Shown here: positions 1 through 11,449 of the stretch, one piece after another | Layout of the letters: every line of letters begins with the position of its first letter | How positions within the stretch are numbered: the stretch's first letter is position 1 | Origin: Dactylorhiza incarnata | Taxonomy: Eukaryota; Streptophyta; Magnoliopsida; Asparagales; Orchidaceae | Reading direction: 5' to 3' | Assembly (NCBI GenBank): GCA_033032865.1 | Contig: JAWHQI010000166.1 | Coordinates: 4,588,001-4,652,000 of the forward strand | DNA length: 64,000 nt | Program-made: the position numbers and the translations under genes | Notes under the pieces: model-generated | Seen by the model: the letters and a program-made list of their open reading frames with translations, nothing else | The model's database searches: none | Told to the model about the DNA's origin: nothing

Positions 1-44
1 CCGCCACCACTTAATTTCACGAGGAAGCTCATCCTGCTTTGTCG
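1..44 (+). CDS. possible exon end of an unidentified gene (partial)
   Basis: The first 44 bases are open in one frame (14 codons plus two bases) and end at a plausible GT donor (gttaac). The leftover phase fits the next proposed exon at 205. Nothing in the short peptide is recognisable. It is listed only because phases match across all three proposed exons; chance is a real alternative. Confidence 0.2.
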
Positions 45-204
45 GTTAACTTCAGCATTTTGATTTCAGCCTTTTGTTTTTGTTTTCAATTTCCTTTTTT
101 ATTTCGTTTTTGTTTTCGTTCTGTTTTTTTATTTAATTTCTATATTCGAGTTCCTCTCTGATTTCATTTTGTTGTTGTTGTTGATATCATTTATGCTTTT
201 GTAG

Positions 205-450
205 GTCGCCCCATTTTTATTTGCCGCCGTCCATTCCAGAATCCACAGCGCTTGTCAGTGCTACTTCGGCTTATGACTGGCCTTCTTTGATAACGGTATA
301 CTTCCTCATTACCTCTATCGCTCATTTTGCCCCAATGTACAATAGGAAATTTGTGAATTATTGGGTTCCCCGCACAGCTTGCGAAGGCATCGTCGAATCT
401 GCACTCGCTCAGGGCATCAACGACATCTGCCCTACCTTCACAGTAAAATT
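205..450 (+). CDS. putative internal exon of an unidentified host gene
   Basis: The stretch is open for 81 full codons, preceded by an acceptor-like T-rich tract ending in tag and followed by a good donor (gtacgt). Base composition is more GC-rich than the flanks. The translation includes a hydrophobic segment followed by a segment rich in Ala, Cys and Ile. I do not recognise the family. The leftover two bases join in frame with the first base of the proposed exon at 1358, which supports splicing of the pair. The complementary strand is also open across this region, so strand assignment rests on the splice signals. Confidence 0.35.
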
Positions 451-1357
451 GTACGTGTGACCCTGCCTTTGATTCCTTTTTATGTACATTCTTATTAGTA
501 GAGTTTGTAGAGGGGGAAGAGATAAATAGTCTCCCCCACGACAAATTTTGCCGCCCATGATAGATGCGGGCGCAGCCCGCCCGAATGCGGGCGCAGCCCG
601 CTAAGAGTCAGCGAGCACGAGCGTAGCCCGTGCGGAGCTGCTCGTATATATATATAAGGTAATTGAAATGTGATCCAATACAGAATGGGGCATGTGGCAT
701 GCACATATTGCACACCATCAGAGCCCTCCATTACTCTGCACAAAATGAGAATCTAATAAATCAAAGGATTGGAGTATAAAAAATTAGACAAATTGAACTA
801 TGACAGACTACATCAACAAAAATCACGGGATGGATTATGGAAGAAACCTGGACTGTGTGAACCCAATGAACGACCCCCATCGATCGCATCTTGAAAAAAA
901 GGAGAACTTGTGGGTAGTAAATTCTGAAATGAACGAACCCCTAAATTTTTGTCAAAATAGTTTATATAGGCCGACATTCAGAATGATCACGCACAGGCAT
1001 TGTTCGATTCTTCTTGGTTCTTCCAGATTTCTGAAATCTTATGAAAATTTTCATATATAATCTTCTTAAATTCCAGATTTCTGAAATCTTCTGAAATATT
1101 TCATATCTAATCTTCCAGATTCTTGAAATCTGTAAAATATAATATACAAAACTTGATGAAATCTTGTTACAGATTTCTGTAAGATTATACAGAAATCTGT
1201 AATAAGTTCAGAAGTTCTGCATATTACAGAGAAATCTTATTATTTTTCTGTATGTATTGTTGATTTAATGTATTTTTTGCTAATTTTTTGTATGCATTCA
1301 TGTTTAGAAATTGATGATTAATTATGTCTTTGTGTGTTTACTATTGCATTGTTCTAG
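451..1357. other. non-coding stretch, probable intron, with local repeats
   Basis: AT-rich sequence between the two proposed exons. It contains a GC-rich hairpin-prone block at about 560-650 and a run of related short repeats built on ttccagatttctgaaat at about 1020-1230. No convincing gene is visible. Confidence 0.4.
563..650. repeat. GC-rich hairpin repeat (gcgggcgcagcccgc)
   Basis: The near-palindrome gcgggcgcagcccgc occurs twice, followed by related inverted pieces (gagcacgagcgtagcccgtg). Each copy can fold on itself. The block ends in a TA dinucleotide run. It could be a small hairpin element or a remnant of one. Confidence 0.45.
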
Positions 1358-1508
1358 CCCAAGCCATGCCATAGGGTTCCCCAACCAGGAGGCGGACGTG
1401 AAGAAGTGCTTCAAATGGGAAGTGCGTAGCAGGCAAGCAACCGGCATGACGCTCACCTTCCACGACTCCGCGATGAAGGAGTACTTAGGCTGCCCTCTTC
1501 CCCGGTAG
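1358..1508 (+). CDS. putative terminal exon of an unidentified host gene
   Basis: The exon begins after an acceptor (gttctag) and runs 50 codons to a TAG at 1506-1508. It is GC-rich in an AT-rich setting. The C-terminal residues are basic and hydrophilic, ending in GCPLPR. In-frame joining with 205-450 is possible. I do not recognise the protein family. A transposon-derived or captured gene fragment is an alternative, because a CACTA element begins 280 bp downstream. Confidence 0.35.
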
Positions 1509-1790
1509 TATTTATTAGTGGTGATGTTGATGTCATTTGTGCAAATCTCATTATACTTTTGGGTTAAACATTATGCAGTTGTTATAATGTTATATATCAT
1601 CTCGGGTTGTAATTTTTTTCCATAATTCAAAGGAGACTCTTTTCTCTCCCATTTCCATTCATTTCATCTTTTTTATATCGTACAAAAGAGTGGAATAAAT
1701 TCGTCGATATTGTCGGTTTAATTGTGATATCATGAAAATTTTCTTTTAAGTCTTTGAATTTGGTGATTATCGCTATTATTTGTACCATCT
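1509..1790. other. AT-rich spacer, nothing recognised
   Basis: This lies between the putative terminal exon and the left end of the CACTA element. It would serve as the 3' flank of the gene. No repeats or coding signal were noted. Confidence 0.4.
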
Positions 1791-1825
1791 CACTATTTTT
1801 TTAAAAAATGTCACGACATTGGCCA

Positions 1826-2330
1826 TTTTTTAAAAATAATGTCACAACTTTTTTACAACAGTTTTGAAGTGTTGCATTTATATTTTTTGACAACAGTTTT
1901 CAATTGTATCATTATAAGTCAACAGTTCTAAACTGTTGCAATAGGTCCACCGAAAAATTGTTGCCTATTCTAAGAGTTTAGGTAATAGTTTTTTATAGTG
2001 TTGCCTAAGGTATGAAAACTATTGCCTTAGACCTTTGGTAACACGTGTATAGACAACATCCCTATGACAACAGTTTTCAATTGTAACAACATAAGGCAAC
2101 AGTTCTAAACTTTTGCAATAGGTCCACCGAAAAACTGTTGCCTATTCTATGAGTTTAGACAACAGTTTTTATATAGTGTTGTCTAAAGGTATGAAAATTG
2201 TTGCCTTAGACCATTGGTAACACGTGTATAAACAAACACCCCTATGGCAACAGTTTTCACTATTTTGGCAACACTTTGCAGTTTTAGGCAACAATTTGCA
2301 CTGTTTCGGCAACACTCAGTTCTCCCACTA
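1826..2330. repeat. CACTA left subterminal repeat array
   Basis: Two tandem copies of a unit of about 185 bp (about 1895-2080 and 2085-2265) share a ggtaacacgtgtata stretch and ggcaacag motifs. The motif caacagttttcaattgt recurs. In CACTA elements such repeats are the binding sites of the TNPA-like protein. That role here is inferred from position. Confidence 0.6.
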
Positions 2331-2779
2331 GATGGTGGCTGATTTTGATTAACTTTTACCGGAGCATCATTTCTTCTTGGTTGTTGAATTTGGTGAACAT
2401 GATGATTTCCTCCTTCACGAGAAACCTCGTGAACTTCAATGAAGTCATCAATTAAGATTGATGGGCATCTCTTGTTCCTCTTTACCTTGCCATTGAGACT
2501 TTCCTCTACGTTATTGCATTTCTGGGGCACAATTGTAATGATAGGAACTATCTGTTGACCTTGATTTTGATGAAACTTATCATCAATCTGTTGTTCTTTA
2601 TTGGTTGTATTTCCTTGAAGACTTTTATGTAAAACATCAGCTTTCTCTTGCTTAATTTGACGAAGTTTCCATGCCAACTCAGTACTAGACCTTGCTTGGA
2701 TTGGCAAATCAAAACCGCTTGTTCTTTCCAACCTTTTACCATTCCCTTTAAGGACCAATTCACTTGTTGCTTTCTTCAT
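2183..2779 (-). pseudogene. second CACTA ORF, function unknown
   Basis: A 198-codon open frame downstream of the transposase, in the same orientation. It is rich in Lys, Gln and Asn, with no domain I can identify. Its C-terminal third runs into the subterminal repeats, so the true coding end is probably earlier or reached by splicing. By position it could be an exon of a TNPA-like DNA-binding protein, which CACTA elements encode next to the tnp2 transposase. That is a positional guess only. Confidence 0.35.
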
Positions 2780-2965
2780 TCCTGTAGAGCTGAAATCAAA
2801 TCATTAAAATCATTAGCATTGCCAAATTTGGAATAAATAGAACAAAAATATTTTGTAAATAAATAAATAAATAAGTATTACCTAGTTTGTATTATCACTA
2901 AAAATAGAATTAGTATCACTTTCAAAAATGACCTCATCATCGACTTCCTTGTGTTGAACATGAAT

Positions 2966-3688
2966 TTAAGTTAAAGGCATTTCAATAATATCATCTGGTA
3001 CATCTTCCCTAGCCAAATCTACTTCAAAATCATCCTTTGGTATAGGAATATTTATTGAAATTTCAGGTACTTCTTTGGTATTTGACTTTGCATTATCTCC
3101 CATATCAAATGAGTCCCTTGGAAGTATTTTCAAAACATAGTGCTTATTTTTATTAAACGGATCTTCAACATAAAAACATTGTTGCACTTGAGATGCCAGA
3201 ACAAATGGATCATTCTTGTAACATTCTTTATTAAAATAAACACATGTCATTCCGTACTTGTCTTCTTCAACGTCAAACCACACACATTTGAATAAAACAT
3301 AATTCAAATGTCCATAATAATCCAACTCTATGATATTGGTTATTACGCCATAATATGTCATACAATTTATTCCAGGATTTTCATCCTTAATACTTTTAAA
3401 GCTTCGGGTTACCGCTTCCAAAGTGACACCACTGTTTTGAGTTTTCCGCCTTGCATCACGCTGTCTTGTATGAAATCTATATCCATTAATAATATAAGCA
3501 TAGTACATTTTTGAAATATAATTTGGTCCCCGAGACAACTCCTTTATCCAATCAGAAACATCATCGTTCATGGCACGTGTTTCAAACCATTGAATGAAAT
3601 CATCTCTTTGATTTTTACCTTTACTCCATGTAATTCTTTTTTTGTTATTCTGAAGATAAACCTCATGTTCTCTACAAAAAAATATCAT
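2966..3688 (-). pseudogene. CACTA transposase C-terminal part (DUF4216 region)
   Basis: A 240-codon frame whose middle matches the DUF4216 type of CACTA transposase C-terminus. Visible marks are the INGYRFHTRQRDARRKTQNSG stretch, the YYG..I.IELDYYG segment and the KCVWFDVE....YGMTCV segment. It ends in an acidic tail. The frame upstream continues into a region ending near 3890, with intron-like AT-rich DNA between. Orientation and order agree with the tnp2 segment upstream on the minus strand. Confidence 0.7.
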
Positions 3689-3889
3689 TTTTAATAGAAA
3701 TTTATTTTTATTTATTGGAAAGATAAAATATTGCAGTAAGTAAATAATATTACCTTATGTAGTCTCCAACTCCGTCAAAATTAAATAAAATATAACCATG
3801 AGCTTGATTTTGTGACTTTTGATCAAGAGAGAAGAGAGTTCTCGGCCCAACAGAATAGCCAGTGTTTGAAAATTCACAAGTATTTCATG

Positions 3890-6167
3890 TCACATCCGTG
3901 TATCTACATCACTAGATAAATAGCTTGAACAAAATGTCAAAGACTCCTTGGCCAAATATGCTTCAGCAATAGAGCCTTCTGGGCGACTCTTATTACGAAC
4001 AAATGATTTTAATTCACCTAAATATCTTTCCATATAATACATCCATCGAAACTGAACCGGTCCACCTAGTCTAACCTCATTTGCAAGGTGGATCGGTAAA
4101 TGGACCATTATGTCAAAAAAGCTAGGAGGAAAGATTCTCTCAAACTGGCAAAGTGTTTCAGCGATCTCTACTTCCAAATGATCGAAACTTTTCAGTTCAA
4201 TAACCTTTTGACATAAACAACGAAACAATGAACAAAGTCTAATCAAAGGAATTGCAACTTGATTAGGGGTTACGCCTCTTATTGCTATTTGTAGCAAAAA
4301 TGTAGTATAATATGAACATCATGACTCTTGTACCCAACTATTTTTCCTTCATCAACATGCGCACATCGCGAGATATTAGAGGCCATACCATCAGGAAATT
4401 TTACATCCTTTAAAACACCACGAAAAATAGATTTCTCATTTTTTGTTAGAGAAAAACAAGCTTTTGGGAGCTGAGTTTTTTTGCCATCACGTGTTGCCTT
4501 CAAATGAAGCTTCTTTCTTATCCCCATGTCTTGTAGGTCCAAACGAGCCTTTGCATGATCCTTTTTTTGTTTCAATCTCTAGGAGGGTCCCAATTATATT
4601 ATCACATATGTTCTTCTCAATGTGCATGACATCAAAATTGTGACGTAAGGTATTGTTCTTCCAATATGACAATTGCCAAAAGATGGATTTTTTTCCATGG
4701 GCCAAGCATTCTTTTCTTATCATTCTCCGTGAATACGTCAGGAAAGTCTTGTAAATCTTCTAATTTTTTTTTGAATCTAACAAAGAAGGAGTATGTCAAT
4801 ATTCAGTCTTTCTATTAAAAGAAATTTTATTAGATCGACACTCATGATTCGATTCCAGAAAGACCCGATGGCCCATGTAGCACATCTTCCGACTATGTTT
4901 CAAATAAGTAGAAGAAGTTTCGTAATTACAAGCAGGGCATGCCAACCTTCCTTTTGTACTCCAACCAGATAACATAGCATATGCAGGGTAGTCACTAACT
5001 GTCCACAAAAGAGCAGCACGCATCTGAAATGTTTGATTTTTGGAAACATCATATGTTTCTACCCCAACATCCCACAATTTTTTTAGCTCTTCAATTAGTG
5101 GTTGTAGGTACACATCAATAGCATTTCCAGGTGATCGCGATCTAGGAATAAGCAATGACATCATAAAATTTTTTGGCTTCAAGCATAAATTTGGAGGGAA
5201 ATTATATATTGTTAAAACCACAGGCCATGTGCTCTGTGATAGACTCATATTGCCGAATGGATTAAACCCATCACTAGCCAGTCCAATTCTTACATTACGA
5301 GTATCAAGAGCAAAATCTGGATGCTTCGCATCAAAGTCTTTCCATGCTTGTCCATCAGCAGGATGTCTTAACTTACCATCCTTTGAACGCTCTTCTGCAT
5401 GCCACCTCATTGAATCAACCATCTTTGAACACGTATAGTCTTGTTAGTCTTGACATTAAAGGAAAATGTCTTAGCACTTTTGCGGAAATTTTATGAGCTT
5501 TCTTAAATACCTCGGACTCACAATTCACTTCGGGATATACAATCCACTGAGATTCACCACAAATATGGCATTTTTCATCTTTCCCGTGCTCTTTCCAAAA
5601 TAACATGCAATTATTTGGACAAGCGTCAATCTTTTTATAATCCAAGCCTAAGTCACTTATCATAGATTTTGTTTTATTGAAAGATACAGGGATGTTCAAG
5701 TCGGGTATAGTCTCTTTCAATAACTCTAAGAGAGATGTAAATGATGCATTGCTCCATCCATGAAGACATTTCAGTAAATACAGCCGAATAGTAAAAGATA
5801 ATGTAGAAATTTTTTGACAACCGGGATATAATTCCTGATTTGCTTTCTCATCAAGTTTATAAAACTTCTTTGAATCATAATTTAAGCCTTCATGTACTGC
5901 ATCTTCTTGAACTGCATCTTTAAATGTCTCAAACAATAAGCCATCAATATCATCAGATGAGACATTGTCATTGGTATCTTGATCAAGATCCATATGTTTA
6001 ATCTCTTCCCCATGATAAATCCAATCTGTATACCCTTTTACAAAACCCTTACTTATCAAATGATCAAACACCATGTCTCTTTTACCCCATATATCATTAC
6101 AACAAATAGCACATGGACATAAAATCTCTTCTCCTTCGACAAACCCTTTACTGAATGCAACATACAA
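3890..6167 (-). pseudogene. CACTA tnp2-family transposase, broken into several frames
   Basis: Minus-strand pieces in order. 6167-5415 holds the N-terminal transposase-associated zinc region (CPCAICCND) and the start of tnp2. 5422-4796 is the core (GLASDGFNPFGNMS, LLIPRSRSPGNAIDVYLQPL, CPACNYET). 4723-4285 carries the tnp2 end (FDVMHIEKNICDNIIGTLL). 4297-3890 is a DUF4218 region (PPSFFDIMVHLPIHLANEVR). Overlaps and gaps between the frames indicate at least three frameshifts or short lesions near 5420, 4730-4790 and 4290-4575. The enzyme would cut and rejoin the element's ends in the nucleus. This copy cannot make an intact protein. Confidence 0.8.
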
Positions 6168-7985
6168 GAAATAATTAACACCGTTAATATATTCTTCACC
6201 CTAGCGAGGCAAATTAATCCACTCCTTTCTAATCATATTTTGTTTTCAAATCTTGAATAATGAAAATACCTACACAAGATAAATACACATCATTTGATAT
6301 GTTTGTTGCAGGGATATTAAAGATGAAAATACTTGTATTATTTTTCCAATATGTGTAGAAATAAAATATTTAACGACTATGCATTCTATTTCTCTATAAT
6401 AGCTACACAAGATAAATGTGCACATCATTTGATATACCTGAAATCAAAGAAGAAATGCAAAACCAAACCACCAACTCAATCCTTTGATTTCCTTTGGCTC
6501 CAAATCTAGTGGCAAAAGCAAATACCCAATACTTCTCCTAATCTAAAAACCTGAAAGAGGAAAAAGGAAAAAACCTGAATGAATTTCCTTAAAGCCGACT
6601 GTTATAGGTAATCGAAAAAACTGTCATTCTTCAAATCAAAAATCCAAACTAAAAAACTATCAAGTCACTAATAATGACAATTAGTCGATTATAATGATCT
6701 AAGAACTTTGCACTCCAACGCCAAATAGAAGGAGTATTAAAAGGAATTTTAGTTTAATGTGCGTCTCGCAACACTTTTCTTATACAAGTGTCGCTATGTT
6801 TTGTTTTTTAAATAGGCTTTGAATTAGAACATGCTGCATCGATATTATTCCATCTTACTTTAAGCACTCATCCTTTGATAATCAAACAATTAAAATAATC
6901 ATAACCAACAACTTACAAAAAAGTTGCATGATACCATTCACATTAAGCTTAACAGAATTAAATATGACTTGTCATGTTCTCATAAAACTTCGCCAAAGTA
7001 CAAAAATTATACCTACAAGTATTACAACATCCATATACATAGAGCCATCCCCTCACCACCCAAAGAAATATGCATTAATTTGTAGAGGATGATAATTTTT
7101 TTTGCTAAAACTGAAATAGAAAAGTAATTCACCGCATTAATTTGTAGATGATGATTTCCCCAGCCCGGGCACAATAAATTTAAAATTAAAATAATTATTT
7201 AGCTACCTATTTCCTAACCATCTATCAAAGAGCTATTAATTTCAAACTATCTATTTTGTCCTGCAATCATGCCATTGTTTAGCATCTCCTTTCAGTTACA
7301 ATTCAAAATTGAAAACCACCAAAATTTCAAGAAAAATAAAGAAATCAAGAAACCAAGGCATAAAACACAATCAAGCAAACAGATCGATAAAAATAAGGAT
7401 GAAGATGCCTTAAACATGGTTGTCAATGACTTATGATTGCTGATGGCCTACGAAGTAGAGCGAAGCTATAAGAAGTGAGACTTTTTTAAAAAATCTGCAA
7501 GAAACACAAATGAATCCCTGGCCCTAAAATATCAGACTTTTTATTTTTCACTCATATATGAATCCCTGTCACTAAAATCTAATACAAATTAGCAATGGAA
7601 CTATGCAATTCAAATGAAATATCATTGCAATTGTTTCAAAGGAAGCCACAAGCAGTTCCATCATCCAGAAGTTCTTGAAGGCTAGTGCATGATTATCAGG
7701 TTACTAAATCCAAGGAAATCTTGTAAATCTCAAACCCAGTAGAATGCTCTGTTCAAGGGAAACAACAAGCACATAAATCATACTTACCAAAAAATTCATA
7801 ACATGTGTTTCAACTTTCACATATCCTGATCGTGCCTAGAAGTAAGGAAATGAGGAACAAAGGAAGGAACAAACCTGAATGGCTGAATGGCTGAATGGTT
7901 GAATGATTGAATCTACTGATTTGTGCAACTGGCCTTAAATTAGATAACAGACGAAAATCAGAGAACAGATATCACCGCTCACTGC
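6168..7985 (-). other. CACTA 5' non-coding region / introns
   Basis: AT-rich sequence with no long reading frame, lying between the transposase N-terminal domain and the proposed first exon. It probably contains the intron that starts at the donor near 8104. Nothing else is seen. Confidence 0.45.
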
Positions 7986-8025
7986 TCAACTCCCAGTCTC
8001 TGCAAATGACCGAAAATCAGAGAAT

Positions 8026-8051
8026 GGGGGGGGGGGGGGGGGGGGGGGGGG
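8026..8051 (+). repeat. 26-base poly-G tract
   Basis: An uninterrupted run of G on the plus strand (C on the sense strand of the CACTA gene), just inside the proposed first intron. Its length is likely unstable and hard to sequence. The proline-rich reading frames across it are artefacts of the homopolymer. Confidence 0.9.
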
Positions 8052-8104
8052 ACGGACTGCCGCCGGACAGCAAGCGATGAAGCAAAAAATAAGAAAATAC
8101 ATAC

Positions 8105-8443
8105 CTGGAACTCGGAAGGGAGATGCTAATGTAGTCAGCAGAAACTTCCGCACTCCGTAGAAGGGGTCTCGCCGACGTCGCGACTCGCCGTCTGGGACTC
8201 TCGAGCTGCACAAGCGAGAAAAATGGCGAATAATTTTCTCCACGGTCTTAGGCGAAGGTGGAAATGAGATGCCCCAACGCTGTAACGCGAAAACGTGAGA
8301 CCACTCTACCTTCGGTCGTCGTTGTTACGCGAAGAGGAGGTGAAGGCCGCTCACGATCACGATTTGAAGTGGGAGGTTGACGCCGGATTTGGAGCGGGAG
8401 TAGAGGAGACGAAGCTAGGTTTGAGTGGAATAGTTTTATAAAA
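8105..8443 (-). promoter_or_regulatory. CACTA transposase promoter and non-coding first exon
   Basis: On the minus strand a TATA box (tttataaaa, 8434-8443) is followed by a GC-richer stretch of about 300 bp that ends in a consensus donor, CAG/GTATGT, at 8105/8104. This is the expected place for the 5' end of the transcript, about 700 bp inside the right terminus. A start codon joined to the transposase was not found, so this may be leader sequence only. Confidence 0.5.
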
Positions 8444-8869
8444 GCTGGGAGTAAGAGCGCCAAAATGAATTCTCCTGGAGGGAAAAAATATTAACTCCCT
8501 TCGCTTTAGTAAAAATGTCTTAAAAATATAATATATTTCATTGCGAGGAAAAAAGTATTAACTCGTTCCTTGTTAGTAAAACATTAACAAATATTTTTTT
8601 CCATAGCGATTTACTAAAAATATCGTAAAACATATTATCTTTCGTTGTGTTTTACAGAAAATATCGCAAAATTAATATTCAACTGCAACGTTTCTAAAAC
8701 ACTGCAAACAAAGCATGGTTATAAATGATTATTTTTGTAGTGCAATAAGAGATCGTGGAAATTTGCCGATTTAGCTATTTAGAGACCTGAGATTGATTAT
8801 AAGTTTAATTTTAGTTATAACTTTATGGTTTGTGAATATCTGTATTGGGTGTGCAAATTGTCTTAGAAA

Positions 8870-9139
8870 GCTATAGGAACATTTTTAATGCGTTGCAAAA
8901 TATTATTTTAAAAGGTAACACGGTACAATTGTTGCTTAAAGTGCGTCGACAAAAACAACATTTCGAAACTGTTCCCAATAATTGTTATGGGAACATTTAT
9001 TGCATGTTGCGTCATAAATGTTGCCTAAAACTACTACTTAATGGCAACATTTATAAATTGTTCTCTATTTAATGTTTAGACAACATTTTTTTATTGTTGG
9101 CGAATAATGTGTTGCAAAAGGCCAAAAATGTTGTAGTGA
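8870..9139. repeat. CACTA right subterminal region and terminal repeat
   Basis: Many copies of gcaacatt, aacatttt and ttgttgc lie in both directions, ending in ttgtagtg at 9139. They resemble the gcaacag repeats at the left end but are not identical. Confidence 0.6.
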
Positions 9140-9817
9140 TTCCAAATGATGGAGGTGGTCCTCCCAATTCTTACTAAAAATTAAAATATCATCAAGGAAA
9201 ACCAATATGAATTTTCTGAGATAAGCATGGAATACCTGGTTCATGAGGCTTTGGAAAGTGGATGGTGCATTAGTAAGGCCAAATGACATTACTAGAAATT
9301 CATAATGTCCTTCATGAGATCTAAAAGATATCTTCTCGATATCTTGGGGTGCCATTCTTACATGGTGGTAGCCGGATCTTAAGTCTAATTTGGAATAGAT
9401 GGTGGAGCCATGCAACTCATCCAACAGCTCTTCTATAACTGGCATGGGAAAATTGTCCCTGACTGTGTTAGCATTCAACCTTCTATAGTCGATACACATT
9501 CTCCATGAGTCATCTCTATTTTTAACCGACACAATTGGAGTTGAGAAAAAACTTTTGCTGCGCCTTATAACCCCTTTCTTCAGCATCTCCCTAATGAGTT
9601 TCTCTATCTCTGTCTTCTGCCCATGGGGGTATCTGTAGGGCCTTGAATTGGAGTAATTGGTTGGGTCCTTGAGTATAATCTGGTGATCATGATTTCTGGA
9701 TGGGGGCAGTCCCTGGGGTGCTTCAAAAATGTGAGAATGGTTGTCCAACAATCTTTGTAATGCTACCTCATGGGCCTTGGGGAGTTCTTTTGGTGGACAA
9801 CCCTGCATTGCATCCAC
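9140..9817 (-). pseudogene. Ty3 reverse transcriptase, 3'-truncated
   Basis: Residues read PYRYPHGQKTEIEKLI, then MCIDYRRLN, SKLDLRSGYHHVRMAP, FGLTNAPSTFQSLMN and the catalytic FLDDILIFS. Fingers and palm are therefore present. After the DD motif the frame soon runs into the CACTA terminus, so thumb, connection and RNase H are lost. Sequence style is chromovirus-like (GHYEFLVMSFGLTNAP). The portion before the RT carries the usual protease-RT linker with the FEAPQGLPPSR motif. Confidence 0.85.
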
Positions 9818-10005
9818 ACTTTAGGGCATTTGATGATTGGTACTTCCTTCCTACTGCAGCCAACACACACTCAACATTGTGCTGGCTTCTACATCAATTT
9901 AGACATTTTCCTTTTATTGATAATGGCACTGCCCACATTCTTGCTTCCTTGTAATGATATTGTTTTGTTACCCCATTAGAACTCCATGTGTAGATTGAGG
10001 AAATC

Positions 10006-10716
10006 TCATTTAATTACGCCTAAGGTAATCAACCACTGCACTCCAAGGACTACATCACAACCTCCTAAAGGAAGTATTAGCATGTCAGCTTCAAACTCAA
10101 TTCCCTGCATTGCCCATGTGAAATTGGCACATATCTTGGTACTTGCTAGCCGATTACCATCAACAACTGCTACCTTGATAGCATGAATGGATGTTGTAGG
10201 GCATTGCAATTGAGATGCAGTTGTCTCATCAATAAAATTATGGGTGCTCCCTGTGTCGATATGGATGAAATTTTGTTGTCCCTTATAAGAGCATGTTACC
10301 CGCATTGTGTGGAAATGTTTGATGCATATAAGGGCATGCATGGGCACTTGTGGTGTAATGAGAGGTTCCTGTGTCTCATTCTGCTCTCCACCTTCTTCTT
10401 CTCCTTCTTTTCCTTCTTCTTCAAGTATGTCAACCTCCAAGATATATAGTTGGGTGGAATTCCCACACTTGTGCCCCCTGAAGTATTTTTGGTCACACCA
10501 GAAACATAGACCCTTGCTGCGCTTCTCATCCATCTCTTTGGGTGAGAGACTTTTGGTTGTTTTGGAAGGTAATGATCCGCTGGAACTGGTGGTAGGAGCC
10601 TTGAAGGGTTGCCTATTGCCTTCCACCGTAGCTTTAAAAGGAATACCCTGATGACGAGAGGCATGTTGGCCCCCCTCACAGGATACTCTTTTGTTCCTGT
10701 ATTTTAGCCAGAGCAT
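10006..10716 (-). pseudogene. Ty3 gag zinc knuckle and aspartic protease
   Basis: A single frame reads through a CCHC-like zinc knuckle (CFWCDQKYFRGHKC), an acidic Glu-rich linker and the aspartic protease active site (HIDTGSTHNFID), ending near GVQWL. In the knuckle the spacing is C-x2-C-x6-H-x2-C rather than the usual C-x2-C-x4-H-x4-C. The catalytic DTGS is intact. Normally this would process the gag-pol polyprotein in cytoplasmic particles. Confidence 0.8.
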
Positions 10717-11430
10717 ACGCCTTCTGAAGGGTAGAGGGCATGAACATTCTAACCGTCAATGATATGTCCCTGCGCAGCCCTATGAGGAACAAACTAATAG
10801 CATATTCTTATGGGATGATTAATTTATTATGCAAGGCCTCAAACTCATCCAAATATTGTTAAACCATGGATGTTTGTTTCAGTTCCTTGATCTCACTCAT
10901 GGGATCATCAAAAAGAGTTGGGGAAAATCTCTCATGAATGGCCATGGAGAACTCCTCCCAGCCCAGGTCCAACTTTGAAACTCTAGATTTTGAAAATATT
11001 TGATACCATGCAAGGCCTTCTCTTCCAGGTTCACGACAGCCACCTTCACCTTCATGGACTCCGGAGTGCCATCAATTTCAAAAAACTATTTGCAACGAAA
11101 AATCTAATCCCGCACTGCGTCTCCAGCAAAACTAGGGAAATCAGGTCTTCTCTGGTTGGCATGGTGTAGACATCCTGAAATGGCATTCCTCTACTTGCGT
11201 CAGACTTTTTCGGAGTGAAACTACTGCATGCTCGATTTGCTGAGAAGTTGGTAAGCATCTCCTTCAATTCTGCTATTTCCTTTGCCTGACGTTGCTCCAT
11301 CTATTACAGGGCACTCTTCCATTTCTCGTCTCCGAGGTGTTGTATTTTCTCCTTCAGTGCATCCACCTCTCGCCGGATGTCTGCATTTCTGGTGTTGTGG
11401 TCCCCCATTACGAAATCTCCACTGGCCCGG
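10686..11430 (-). pseudogene. Ty3 gag, degenerate
   Basis: Minus-strand fragments match the retrotransposon gag capsid, including a region about FEALHNKL, LFLIGLRRDIS and MFMPSTLQKAYALAKIQ. In-frame stops interrupt it near 10860-10900. The N-terminal part near 11050-11440 carries a coiled Glu/Lys stretch (QRQAKEIAELKEML). No single open frame remains. Confidence 0.65.
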
Positions 11431-11435
11431 AAAGA

Positions 11436-11447
11436 GCTCTGATACCA
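11436..11447 (-). other. primer binding site, tRNA-iMet
   Basis: The minus strand reads TGGTATCAGAGC, the complement of the initiator tRNA-Met 3' end, two bases from the LTR edge at 11450. Confidence 0.85.
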
Positions 11448-11449
11448 CT

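Larger units (their letters stand above)
1791..9139 (-). mobile_element. CACTA (En/Spm-type) DNA transposon, degenerate
   Basis: The right terminus reads CACTACAACATTTTTGGCC on the minus strand (9121-9139), a classic CACTA end. The left terminus begins CACTA at 1791 but diverges at the sixth base. Both ends carry subterminal repeats with gcaaca/tgttgc motifs. Between them, on the minus strand, lie parts of a tnp2-type transposase in the expected order, plus a promoter and first exon near the right end. The 3-bp flanks (tct on the left, att on the right) do not match, so no target duplication supports these exact ends. The left end, or a rearrangement at the right end, is therefore uncertain. 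Confidence 0.75.

Noticed and set aside
8017..8243. Proline-rich open frames on the minus strand
   Set aside because: The proline run comes from the poly-G homopolymer, and the two overlapping frames show no other coding support.
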